A stretch of 64,000 bases of DNA, from assembly GCF_005503535.1 (NCBI RefSeq), contig NZ_SCNN01000001.1:310001-374000 (forward strand), read 5' to 3'. A program made the position numbers and the translations under genes. Each line of letters begins with the position of its first letter. Position 1 is the stretch's first letter. The notes below the pieces were generated by a model. It was not told where the DNA came from and ran no database searches. It worked only from the letters and a program-made list of their open reading frames with translations. Below are positions 47,625 through 56,031 of this stretch, piece by piece. The DNA comes from Mesorhizobium comanense (GTDB lineage: Bacteria; Pseudomonadota; Alphaproteobacteria; Rhizobiales; Rhizobiaceae).

Positions 47625-48956
47625 ATGAACTTGACGGTGTTTGGAATTGGCTATGTCGGCCTCGTGCAGGCGGCGGTGCTTGCCGAGGTCGGCCACCAGG
47701 TTGTCTGCGTCGACATCGACGCGAACAAGGTGGAGCGGCTCAACCAGGGCTTTGTCCCGATCTTCGAGCCCGGCCTCGAAAGCATCGTCAGGGAGAATCA
47801 TGCCGCTGGCCGCATCAAGTTCACCACGGATGCGGCCGCGGCCGTCCGGCACGGCGAGATCCAGATGATCGCGGTCGGCACGCCGCCCGGCGAGGACGGT
47901 TCGGCGGATTTGAAATACGTGCTGGCGGTCGCCGAGACCATCGGCCGTGAAATGGAAAGCGCCAAGATCGTCGTCGGCAAGTCGACCGTTCCGGTCGGCA
48001 CCTGCGAGAAGGTGAAGGCCAGGATCGCCGAGACGCTGAAGAAGAGGGGCCGCGAGGACCTGACCTTCGATGTCGCCTCCAATCCCGAATTCCTCAAGGA
48101 AGGCTCGGCCGTCGCCGACTGCATGAAGCCCGACCGCATCATCGTCGGCACAGCGAGCGAGGAGACCGAGGCGGTGATGCGCGAGCTCTATGCGCCGTTC
48201 AACCGCAACCATGAGAAGATGATCGTGATGGACGTGCGCAGCGCCGAATTCACGAAATACGCCGCCAACTGCATGCTGGCCACCAAGATCAGTTTCATGA
48301 ACGAGATGGCCAACCTTGCCGAGCAGCTTGGCGCCGACATCGAGGAGGTGCGCAAGGGCATCGGCAGCGATCCGCGCATCGGCTACCACTTCATTTATCC
48401 TGGTCTCGGCTATGGTGGCTCGTGCTTCCCCAAGGATGTGCGGGCGCTGATCAAGACCGCCGAGGGCATCAAGTTCGACGCCAAGCTGCTGCGCGCCGTT
48501 GAGGAGCGCAACAACGACCAGAAATCCGTGCTGTTCGACAAGGTGAACCGCTATTTCAAGGGCAGTCTCAAGGGCAAGACCTTTGCACTGTGGGGCCTGG
48601 CCTTCAAGCCCAACACCGACGACATGCGCGAGGCCCCGGCGCGCACGCTGATGGAAGCGCTCTGGAAGGCCGGCGCCACCGTGCAGGCTTATGATCCCGA
48701 GGCGATGCAGGAATGCCAGGCCATCTACGGCCAGCGCGACGACCTGCTTTTGTGCGGCACCAAGGAGGCCGCCTTGCGTGGCGCCGACGCCCTGCTGATC
48801 GCGACGGAGTGGAAGAGTTTTCGCGCGCCTTCCTTCGATGCATTGAAGGATGCGCTGACCACGCCGGTCATCTTCGACGGCCGCAACCTCTACGACCCCA
48901 AGGTCGTGGCGCGCCACGGCATCGAATATCATTCGATCGGCAGAATAGCGGCGTGA
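47625..48956 (+). CDS. UDP-glucose 6-dehydrogenase
   Basis: A 443-residue enzyme that oxidises UDP-glucose to UDP-glucuronate with two NAD. The N-terminal Rossmann motif reads [27 protein letters not shown] (in parts). Further on are [40 protein letters not shown] and the catalytic Cys in [13 protein letters not shown] near residue 265; the C-terminal part has [15 protein letters not shown]. It supplies glucuronic acid for an acidic exopolysaccharide. Classic succinoglycan lacks glucuronic acid, so its presence inside the exo locus points to a different repeat, as reported for Mesorhizobium exopolysaccharides. The rhizobial name rkpK is possible, but I leave it open. Confidence 0.93.
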   Translation: MNLTVFGIGYVGLVQAAVLAEVGHQVVCVDIDANKVERLNQGFVPIFEPGLESIVRENHAAGRIKFTTDAAAAVRHGEIQMIAVGTPPGEDGSADLKYVLAVAETIGREMESAKIVVGKSTVPVGTCEKVKARIAETLKKRGREDLTFDVASNPEFLKEGSAVADCMKPDRIIVGTASEETEAVMRELYAPFNRNHEKMIVMDVRSAEFTKYAANCMLATKISFMNEMANLAEQLGADIEEVRKGIGSDPRIGYHFIYPGLGYGGSCFPKDVRALIKTAEGIKFDAKLLRAVEERNNDQKSVLFDKVNRYFKGSLKGKTFALWGLAFKPNTDDMREAPARTLMEALWKAGATVQAYDPEAMQECQAIYGQRDDLLLCGTKEAALRGADALLIATEWKSFRAPSFDALKDALTTPVIFDGRNLYDPKVVARHGIEYHSIGRIAA

Positions 48957-49038
48957 GGGCACGCGCGGAGACGTTCGACAACGGAGCGGATGGGGCAACC
49001 ACGACGAGCGCGCGCGGCGCGCAAAGGAGTTGCAGCTG

Positions 49039-50481
49039 ATGGTGCTGGACGTAAAGCCAGAGCAAATAACCAGGGATCATTTCGATGTCGTTGCAATCGG
49101 ATCCGGCTTCGGTTCGGCTTTCTTCCTGCATGAGTTCGCCAAGCGTCGCAAAGCGCGCGTTCTGGTCCTGGAATGGGGCCGGCACAACACGCATGAATGG
49201 CAGCTCGGCCAGAACGCCAACACCGACATAGACGACGAGACGACTTACAGGACCAATTCCGACAAGCCATGGAACTACACGATCGGGCTGGGTGGCGGCA
49301 CCAATTGCTGGTTCGCCCAGACGCCGCGGTTCCATCCCAATGATTTCAGGCTGAAAAGCACCTATGGCATCGGCAATGACTGGCCGATCAGCTACGACGA
49401 CGTCGAGCCGTTCTACTGCGATGCCGAGGAGATCATGTCGATCTCCGGTGATCCCGACATGGCGGCGATGCTGCCGCGCTCGAAGCCGTTTCCGCAGCCC
49501 CCGCACCGTATGTCGACGCCGGACCGGATGATGAAGGCGGCCCAGCCCGATCAGCATTTCGTCATGCCGACCGCGCGCGCCCGCGTTCCGACCGCGCAGC
49601 GCAGCTCATGCTGCGCCAATCTGCGCTGCTGGCTGTGTCCGGTCGATGCCAAGTTCACCGTCAACAATGGCCTGATGCATGTCTTCGAGCATCCCGATGT
49701 TTCCGTCTGCCTCGGCGCGGAAGTGCGGCGGCTCGATCATGCCGGCGGCGCGGTGCGTTCGGTCACCTTCGTTCATGACGGCAAGGAATATCAGGCCAGC
49801 GGCGACCTCTTCATTCTCGGCGCCAATGCCATCCAGAGCGCGGCGATCATGCTGCGGTCCGGCCTGGGCGATGAATTTGTCGGGCGCGGCCTGCATGAAT
49901 CCTACGGCTGGAATTTCGAGGTCTATCTCGACGGCGTCGACAATTTCGACGGCAGCACCATCACCACTGGATTGAATTTCGGCCTCTATGATGGCCCGCA
50001 CCGGTCCGAGCACGCGGCGGCGCTGGTCTATTTCGAGAACCGCTGGCAGCACGGGATGCGAGCCGAAAAAGATCGCCTGCGCCAGACGTTGCCGCTGGTC
50101 GTGGTCACCGAAAATCTGCTCGACCACGAGAATTTCGTCACGCTCGATGAGGACGACAATGCCTTCGTGTCGTTCAAGGCGCCGTCGGACTACGCGGTCA
50201 AGGGCATGGCCCGGGCGCTCGACAAATTGCCTGGACTGCTGGCGCCGCTGCCTGTCGAAAGGCTCTTCGACCGTGGCATCCGGCCGACCGAGTCGCATGT
50301 CCAGGGCACACTGAGGATGGGCACCGGCCCGGCGGATTCGGTGATCGACAGCGACATGATCCACCATCGGCTGAGAAACCTGGTTGTCGTCGGCACCAGC
50401 ACCTATCCGAGCTGCTCCTGCGCCAACCCGAGCTTGACGGCGGCGGCGCTGTCCTTGCGGGCGGCGAGCCGTATCGCGTGA
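49039..50481 (+). CDS. GMC-type FAD oxidoreductase, large subunit of a membrane sugar dehydrogenase type
   Basis: A 480-residue flavoprotein: FAD motif AIGSGFGSAF at residues 19-28, LGGGTNCWFAQTPRF (GMC signature), and the C-terminal catalytic region QGTLRMGTGPADSV and VVVGTSTYPSCSCANPSLTAAALSLR (in parts). Residues Cys191, Cys192 and Cys197 form CCx4C, the spacing I recall for the [3Fe-4S] cluster of FAD-dependent glucose dehydrogenase, the relative that works with a Tat-exported small subunit. The next gene encodes such a subunit, so the complex is probably moved to the periplasm by Tat. No cytochrome c subunit gene is present. The ATG has AAGGAG upstream. Its substrate may be a sugar of the exopolysaccharide. 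Confidence 0.82.
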   Translation: MVLDVKPEQITRDHFDVVAIGSGFGSAFFLHEFAKRRKARVLVLEWGRHNTHEWQLGQNANTDIDDETTYRTNSDKPWNYTIGLGGGTNCWFAQTPRFHPNDFRLKSTYGIGNDWPISYDDVEPFYCDAEEIMSISGDPDMAAMLPRSKPFPQPPHRMSTPDRMMKAAQPDQHFVMPTARARVPTAQRSSCCANLRCWLCPVDAKFTVNNGLMHVFEHPDVSVCLGAEVRRLDHAGGAVRSVTFVHDGKEYQASGDLFILGANAIQSAAIMLRSGLGDEFVGRGLHESYGWNFEVYLDGVDNFDGSTITTGLNFGLYDGPHRSEHAAALVYFENRWQHGMRAEKDRLRQTLPLVVVTENLLDHENFVTLDEDDNAFVSFKAPSDYAVKGMARALDKLPGLLAPLPVERLFDRGIRPTESHVQGTLRMGTGPADSVIDSDMIHHRLRNLVVVGTSTYPSCSCANPSLTAAALSLRAASRIA

Positions 50482-50494
50482 AGGGAGACATCGA

Positions 50495-50944
50495 ATGATC
50501 GAAGTCACACGGCGTTCGGCTCTGGCCATCATGGCGGGTGGCGTCGCGTCGACAGGCGTTGCCTACGCGGCCGTCTCCTCGTTTTCGGACGAGGACCTGA
50601 TAAGCGTGACGCTCGAAAAATACCTCGGCAGGCTGAACATCCGCAAAGAGCACCTGGAACAGTTCGTACTGGAGTTCCGCAACCGCAATCCCTGGATATT
50701 TCCCAGCGAAAAACTGAGCAACGCCATCACCTTGCTCGAGACCGCGAAGCTTGGGCGCGCGCGCGAATTGCTGCCGAGGCAGAAGCGGCGCGATCTCCGG
50801 CATTTCGACCGCTGGGTCGTCGCCGAATTCCACATGCTGACGGATTATGCCTGGCGCAGCTCGCCCAACGATCCGATCCGGTTCACCGGATGGCAGTCAT
50901 GCACCAATCCGTTCGCGACGCTTGATCCGCCCCAGAGCGCCTGA
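50495..50944 (+). CDS. Tat-exported small subunit, gluconate 2-dehydrogenase subunit 3-like
   Basis: A 149-residue protein with a twin-arginine signal: EVTRRSALAIMAGGVASTGV. The mature part (FSDEDLISVTLEKYLGRL, AITLLETAKLGRARELL, FDRWVVAEFHMLTDYAW) fits the small subunits of FAD-dependent sugar dehydrogenases, which carry the cofactor-loaded large subunit across the membrane. It begins 13 bp after the oxidoreductase stop and is therefore cotranscribed. The C-terminal FTGWQSCTNPFAT contains one Cys of unknown role. The call rests on gene pairing and the Tat motif more than on sequence identity. Confidence 0.72.
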   Translation: MIEVTRRSALAIMAGGVASTGVAYAAVSSFSDEDLISVTLEKYLGRLNIRKEHLEQFVLEFRNRNPWIFPSEKLSNAITLLETAKLGRARELLPRQKRRDLRHFDRWVVAEFHMLTDYAWRSSPNDPIRFTGWQSCTNPFATLDPPQSA

Positions 50945-50987
50945 GGTGCAGGGGCAGCACACCAGAATCCGACAAGGAGCCGGTACG

Positions 50988-52067
50988 ATGAAAGTCCTTT
51001 TCGCCAGCGGCAACGGTTATCCGCCCGAGTTCGGCGGCGGCGTCCAGTCGAGCACCCATCATCTGGCCGAGCAACTGATCGAGCACGGCCATGAGGCGGG
51101 CGTGCTTGCCGCCCTTTTTGGTGACGGCATGTTCGGGCTCAAGGCGCGGGCCAAGATGAAGCTGCTGCGCCAGCCGGCCGTCGTGGACAGCCACCCCGGC
51201 TATCCCGTCGTGCGCAGCTGGTTTCCCTGGGACGCGGCCGGCTTTGCCGTCAAGAAGCTGAAGCCCGACGTGGCGGTGGTGCAGTGCCACAAGTCGGTTC
51301 CGCTCGGCAAGGCGCTGCAGGCTCTGGGCGTGCCGCTGGTCGTCTATCTCAGGAATGTCGAGTTCCACGAACTGGGTGGCGATCTGCGCGAACTGGATTC
51401 GGCGCTCTACATCGCCAATTCGGAATTCACCGCCCGGACCTATGGCAGGGAATTCGGCATCGAGGCGGTGGTGATCCCGCCGACCATCAACCCGATGCAA
51501 TACAGCACGCCGACGACCGGCCAGTTCGTCACCTTCATCAATCCCTACGAGGAAAAAGGTTTCGAGCTGGTGGTTCGCATTGCCGGGGCATGCCCTGAAA
51601 TCCCGTTCCTGTTCGTCGAAAGCTGGAAGCTGGAGGACGATCATCGGGCGCGCATCGAGAAGATCATCGCGCCGCTTGGCAACGTCACGCTGGAGAACCG
51701 CACCAACGACATGAAGACGGTCTATGGCCGCACCCGTATCCTGCTCGCGCCTTCCAAATGGGAAGAGGCCTGGGGCCGGGTCGCGTCGGAGGCTCATTGC
51801 AGCGGTATCCCGGTCGTCGGTTCCCGGCGCGGTGGCCTGCCCGAGGCGATCGGCCCCGGCGGCGCGGTGCTCGACTACGACGCTCCGCTCGCCGACTGGG
51901 TCGCCGCGGTCAGGCTGCTGTGGAACGACAACAAGGAATACGAACGGGTCTCGAACCTCGCGCGCTTCTTCGCGGCGCGTCCGGAACTCGATCCGGATCG
52001 CCAGTTCGTGACCTTCTTTTCGATACTGGACAGGGCGGTGCGGCAACGCGCCCGTGAGGCCGCGTAG
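50988..52067 (+). CDS. GT4 family glycosyltransferase
   Basis: A 359-residue GT-B enzyme. The N-terminus KVLFASGNGYPPEFGGGVQSSTHHLAEQL (in parts) is the acceptor domain; the C-terminal domain has FINPYEEKGFELVVRIA, then LLAPSKWEEAWGRVASEAHCSGIPVVGS with the E-x7-E donor site. It follows the Tat subunit gene after an AAGGAG site. It probably adds one sugar of the exopolysaccharide repeat. Position suggests it acts on the glucuronic or ribose-type branch supplied by its neighbours, but that is inference. Confidence 0.85.
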   Translation: MKVLFASGNGYPPEFGGGVQSSTHHLAEQLIEHGHEAGVLAALFGDGMFGLKARAKMKLLRQPAVVDSHPGYPVVRSWFPWDAAGFAVKKLKPDVAVVQCHKSVPLGKALQALGVPLVVYLRNVEFHELGGDLRELDSALYIANSEFTARTYGREFGIEAVVIPPTINPMQYSTPTTGQFVTFINPYEEKGFELVVRIAGACPEIPFLFVESWKLEDDHRARIEKIIAPLGNVTLENRTNDMKTVYGRTRILLAPSKWEEAWGRVASEAHCSGIPVVGSRRGGLPEAIGPGGAVLDYDAPLADWVAAVRLLWNDNKEYERVSNLARFFAARPELDPDRQFVTFFSILDRAVRQRAREAA

Positions 52068-52086
52068 CAACCCCGGTCGGGATTGA

Positions 52087-53109
52087 TCAGGCCGGGCGCT
52101 TGACCCGGCTTTTCAGCGTTTCGTAGCCACGGGCGCCGAGCAGGGCGCGGGCCAGCGCCTTGGCGGTGCTCTTGCGGCCTTCCCGCGAGTTGATCTGCCT
52201 CAGCCTGGCCGGCAGGTTGCGTGCCGCCTGGCCGAGCGCGGGCAACGACAGCGCATCGGGAAAACTCACAATATGCGTTTCGACGCACAGCACCGGCTTG
52301 CCGGACAGCTCGGTGATTCTCAACGCCTGCGCGTGCTCGCTTTCGATGAACAGGATGGCATCCGATTTGCGGTAGAAGTCGGCCTTGAAAGAGCCGTGCG
52401 CGCCCAGCCGCTGCCGTTCTGCCTTGCTTGGCAGGTCGAGCATGATCAATTGGTCGTACTGGATGCCGTTCCTGGCCAGCCAGGCCTCGGTCAGCGCGCG
52501 GTATTTCTCCAGCCGGCTGGTGACCAGCCAGCCGATCCTGTGGGTCGGGGCATGAAGCGGCCGCGCCTCGGCGAGGAATTTCTCATAGGCCGGGCCGTCG
52601 TCGTTTTCGGCCTCCGTCGGATCGAGGCACAGCACTCCGTCGATGTCGACGCAGCATTGCCCCAGGAATTTGTGATGCATGAAATTCCACTGGAACATGC
52701 GCGGGTGCAGGACGACCTCGAAGACGATGTCGGTTTCCGGATGCTCAGGCTCCAGGCCGAACACGGCGGCATAGGAGAAGTCGCCTTCGATGCCGGCCGC
52801 CTCGATGCGGGCGCGGGCGTCGCGCATGGCGTTGCCGCCGGCGATGCTGTCGTCGATCACCAGCACCTTGCGCATCTCGCAGACCTTACGGTCGAGCGCG
52901 GCGCGGCGCTTGGTGATGCCCGACGTGTAGATCCTGCCTTCGAGGAAGGAATCTAGGTCGGTCATCGGAATGTTGGCCGCGAGACTGACCAGCGTCGCCG
53001 CCAGAACGCCGCTTCTCGGCACCCCGACCACGAGGTCGATGTCGCGTGGCAACCGATGAAGATTGCTGACGATCGCGTCGTTCATGTCGGAGATCGATCG
53101 GTAGTTCAT
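52087..53109 (-). CDS. Phosphoribosyltransferase-HAD phosphatase fusion, ribofuranosyltransferase candidate
   Basis: A 340-residue two-domain protein. Residues 1-130 are a type I phosphoribosyltransferase: LVVGVPRSGVLAATL (pyrophosphate loop) and KVLVIDDSIAGGNAM with Asp86-Asp87 (PRPP site). Residues 150-290 are HAD-like: QCCVDIDGVLCLDP with Asp155 and Asp157 as nucleophile and acid, then WLVTSRLEKYR and AILFIESEHAQA. Dual PRT-HAD enzymes are known to build ribofuranose into bacterial polysaccharides: the first domain moves 5-phosphoribosyl from PRPP to the glycan, the second removes the phosphate. The location in a polysaccharide locus beside the flippase fits this role well. A nucleotide-salvage enzyme is the alternative but would not explain the context. 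Confidence 0.78.
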   Translation of the reverse strand: MNYRSISDMNDAIVSNLHRLPRDIDLVVGVPRSGVLAATLVSLAANIPMTDLDSFLEGRIYTSGITKRRAALDRKVCEMRKVLVIDDSIAGGNAMRDARARIEAAGIEGDFSYAAVFGLEPEHPETDIVFEVVLHPRMFQWNFMHHKFLGQCCVDIDGVLCLDPTEAENDDGPAYEKFLAEARPLHAPTHRIGWLVTSRLEKYRALTEAWLARNGIQYDQLIMLDLPSKAERQRLGAHGSFKADFYRKSDAILFIESEHAQALRITELSGKPVLCVETHIVSFPDALSLPALGQAARNLPARLRQINSREGRKSTAKALARALLGARGYETLKSRVKRPA

Positions 53110-53161
53110 GGATCAGACCTGCTCCTTGTGTGGGCGTCCTTAACGGAGAAAGGCGCCGGAA

Positions 53162-54658
53162 TTATTGCGCCTCGCGCGGTGTTGCCGCCGGCTGCCTTGC
53201 CGGCAGCATTTTCAGGGCTTCGCGCAAGGCCTCCCTGCCGGACGCGAAGGCCAGCGCGATGAGGACGGTGATGGCGTAGGCGAGCACGGCGCCGCAAGCG
53301 AGCGCGACGACATGCTGCTGCGGCAGCAGCGGTTTGACCAGCCAGACCGCCGCCAGCGCCAGATGCGCGCCGAGCACGAAAGGCGTCGCGGCATGAAGTA
53401 TATGGCTGGCCCGCAGCGGTCCGCTCTTGCCGACATAGAGCCACAGGAAGGGCGTGCGCAGATATTCGCTCACCGCATAGGCAATCGCCACGCCGAGCGC
53501 GCCATAGGGCAGGCCGAGCGCGAAGGCCAGAACCGAGGTCACGGCCGTGATGATGCCCCAGCGCATGAAGTCGCCGGAGCGGCCCTGGCTGACGAAAAGC
53601 CATCCGGCCGGATTGTTGAGCGGCTGCAGCAGGCCGGCAAAGCCGAGCGCCAGGAAGATCGAGGCGCTTTCGCGCCACTGCTCGCCGAGCACGAACGGAA
53701 TAAGCACATCCGACATCGCGGTGGCGAACGCCACGCCTGGCAGCGACACCAGAAGGATCAGCGGCATGACGCGCAGATACGCGCTGCGGTAGCGATCCGG
53801 CTCGTCCTTGAGCCGCGACAGCGCCGGCACCATCACCTTCGACAGCGGATTGGTGATCTGGCTGAGCGGGAACAGAAGCAGCTTGTAGGCACGGTCATAG
53901 AGGCCGAGCTGAGCCTCGCCCCAGTATTTGCCGATCAGCACGTTATCGAGGTTGCGGGCGAAGAAATTGGCGAAATTGAAGCCGGTGATGCCGGCGCCGA
54001 AATTGATCAGCTCGCTGATGCCCGCGACCTTGCGCGGCATGCCGGGCCGCCAGCGCGAACTGGCCCAGTAGCACACGGTTGGCAGCACAGCGCCGGTCAG
54101 CGTGCCGGCGAAGAGCGCCCAGTAGGAGCGGTCGATGAAGGTCCAGCCAATCGATACCGCCAGTCCCGCGACCGCGCCCACGACATCGATCGCCGCCAGC
54201 CGGGTGAACTGCATGCGCCGCGTCAGCAGTGCCAGATGCTGGGCACCGAGCCCGTAGGCCATGATCTGCAGGCCGAGCGCCGCGACCAGGCCGGCCACGC
54301 GCGGCTCGCCGTAGAAGGCGGCGACCAGGGGGGCCGCGCCCGCGAGCACGCAGGCCAGCACGGCGCTTACGGCGACATTGATCCAGAAGAGATAGTTCAC
54401 CTCCTCGTGCCGGATGCCCGTTTTCTGGATCGTCGCCTGGGTCAGGCCGAAATCCTGGAACAGCGCGATGAAGGCAAGCACCGGCGCACACATCGCCACG
54501 ACGCCGAAATCCTGCGGCGACAGGAGCCGTGACAGGACGATGACCGATATGATCTGTGTGGCGACCCGCACCGATTGCGACAACGCCGTCACCACGGCGC
54601 CGCGGCCCACGGACTTGCGCAGCGAGCCTTCTGGCGGATCGAATGGGTTGGCTTCCAA
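53162..54658 (-). CDS. Wzx-type oligosaccharide flippase (ExoT-like)
   Basis: A membrane protein of about 498 residues with twelve to fourteen hydrophobic segments, of the polysaccharide_synt/MATE-like flippase family. It has VSVIVLSRLLSPQDFGVVAM-type start (here IISVIVLSRLLSPQDFGVVA), FFARNLDNVLIGKYWGEAQLGLYDRAYKLLLFP in parts, and PLSKVMVPALSRLKDEPDRYRSAYLR. It moves the lipid-linked repeat across the inner membrane before polymerisation. The TTG start has AGGA nine bases upstream; the longer frame up to 54775 lies in the divergent promoter region and is not used. It lies 52 bp upstream of the PRT-HAD gene on the same strand. Confidence 0.85.
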   Translation of the reverse strand: MEANPFDPPEGSLRKSVGRGAVVTALSQSVRVATQIISVIVLSRLLSPQDFGVVAMCAPVLAFIALFQDFGLTQATIQKTGIRHEEVNYLFWINVAVSAVLACVLAGAAPLVAAFYGEPRVAGLVAALGLQIMAYGLGAQHLALLTRRMQFTRLAAIDVVGAVAGLAVSIGWTFIDRSYWALFAGTLTGAVLPTVCYWASSRWRPGMPRKVAGISELINFGAGITGFNFANFFARNLDNVLIGKYWGEAQLGLYDRAYKLLLFPLSQITNPLSKVMVPALSRLKDEPDRYRSAYLRVMPLILLVSLPGVAFATAMSDVLIPFVLGEQWRESASIFLALGFAGLLQPLNNPAGWLFVSQGRSGDFMRWGIITAVTSVLAFALGLPYGALGVAIAYAVSEYLRTPFLWLYVGKSGPLRASHILHAATPFVLGAHLALAAVWLVKPLLPQQHVVALACGAVLAYAITVLIALAFASGREALREALKMLPARQPAATPREAQ

Positions 54659-54739
54659 ATTCAGGATTCCTGATTTTCGCGCGGAGTTCGGCACCCCGAA
54701 ATCCACAACCACCGCCGACCCCAAACTACGGCAATAATT

Positions 54740-54750
54740 TTGCAGTGCAA
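54740..54750. promoter_or_regulatory. Palindrome in the flippase/exoL divergent promoter region
   Basis: TTGCAGTGCAA is a perfect inverted repeat around a central base, in the 185-bp gap between the divergent flippase and exoL-like genes. A related box, TTGCACTGCA, lies at the promoter of the exoQ-like gene (28033), and a looser TTGC-gatgca-GCAA follows at about 54782. A shared regulator of exo promoters is possible. Confidence 0.4.
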
Positions 54751-54843
54751 CAGAAAACGTGGAGCGTCGCGCCAAAAATGTTGCGATGCAGCAAGAGCTG
54801 TACTAGCATCCCCTTGGGTGGGTCAAACAGCGGTCGAGTTTTC

Positions 54844-56016
54844 ATGCTGCATGTCTTGTACCTCGTGCACGATGTCTCCGATCCGGCGGTTCGCCGGCGG
54901 ATCATCATGCTGAGGGCAGGTGGCGCCCGGGTCACCCTGGCCGGCTTCCGCCGCACCGCGACTCCCATCGCCGATATCGAGGGATTGCGGCCGATCGATC
55001 TTGGCGCGACGCGCGACGGACGATTCGCCCAGCGCCTGACGGCGGTCGCGAAAGCATCGCTCTCGCTTCGGGCAAAGCTCGCGGGCACGCCAAGGCCCGA
55101 TCTCATCATCGCGCGCAATCTGGAAATGCTGGCGCTTGCCCGCCGGGCGAGGTCTGCTTTCGGTGCCACCGTGCCGACCGTCTACGAATGCCTTGATATC
55201 CACCGCCTGGTGCTGCGCGACGATGTCCTGGGCAAGGTGCTGCGCGCCGCCGAGCGCCATCTGGCGCGGGACGTGAAGCTGCTGGTCACCAGTTCGCCCG
55301 CCTTCATCGCCAATTACTTCAAGCCGTTTCGCCAGGTCGCGGCGCCCTTCGAACTGGTCGAGAACAAATATTTCGAAGCCGCCGCGATTCTGCCCAGCGA
55401 ACCCGAAGCCCTGGAAAATCCCGCGGCCCCGCCATGGCGCATCGGCTGGTTCGGAGCGCTGCGCTGCCGCCGCTCGCTCGAACTGCTGGCCGATTTCACG
55501 CGCCGCATGGAGGGCCGGTTCGAGATCGTGCTGCGCGGCCGTCCGGCGCTGTCGGAATTCCCCGATTTCCATGCCTTCGTCAATGCCGAGCCCTATTTGT
55601 CGTTTCGCGGTCCGTACCGCAATCCCGAGGACATGGCGGCGATCTACCAGGACGTCCATTTTTCCTGGGCGATCGATTTCTTCGAGGCGGGGCAGAATTC
55701 GGAGTGGCTATTGCCCAACCGCCTTTATGAAGGGTGCCGATTCGGCGCGGTGCCGATCTCGATGGGCAACACCGAGACCGGGCGGTTCCTGAAGCAGCAG
55801 GATATCGGCATCCTGTTGCCTAGCGCCACATCCGAAGCGCTCGAAGCCGCGCTCGGCAGGATGGAGCAGCACCGCTTCGGCAGGCTGAAGGCACGCGTGC
55901 TCGCGCACAATCCCAGAATGTGGAGCTACGATCGCGGCGACTGCACGGCGCTGGTCGAAAAGCTGCGCCGCCTGAGCGCCGTGCGCGAACCGCTCGCCGC
56001 CGAAGCCCTGGCATAG
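54844..56016 (+). CDS. exoL: ExoL-like glycosyltransferase
   Basis: A 390-residue GT-B enzyme. HVLYLVHDVSDPAVRRRIIML is typical of the ExoL N-terminus, followed by PDLIIARNLEMLALARRAR, VYECLDIHRLVL and a C-terminal domain with IGWFGALRCRRSLELLADF and AIDFFEAGQNSEWLLPNRLYEGCRFG (in parts). ExoL adds the second sugar, glucose, to the lipid-linked galactose in succinoglycan synthesis. It heads the operon exoL-exoA-exoM-exoO-exoN, with exoA 15 bp downstream. Confidence 0.85.
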   Translation: MLHVLYLVHDVSDPAVRRRIIMLRAGGARVTLAGFRRTATPIADIEGLRPIDLGATRDGRFAQRLTAVAKASLSLRAKLAGTPRPDLIIARNLEMLALARRARSAFGATVPTVYECLDIHRLVLRDDVLGKVLRAAERHLARDVKLLVTSSPAFIANYFKPFRQVAAPFELVENKYFEAAAILPSEPEALENPAAPPWRIGWFGALRCRRSLELLADFTRRMEGRFEIVLRGRPALSEFPDFHAFVNAEPYLSFRGPYRNPEDMAAIYQDVHFSWAIDFFEAGQNSEWLLPNRLYEGCRFGAVPISMGNTETGRFLKQQDIGILLPSATSEALEAALGRMEQHRFGRLKARVLAHNPRMWSYDRGDCTALVEKLRRLSAVREPLAAEALA

Positions 56017-56031
56017 GATGGACAACGCCCG

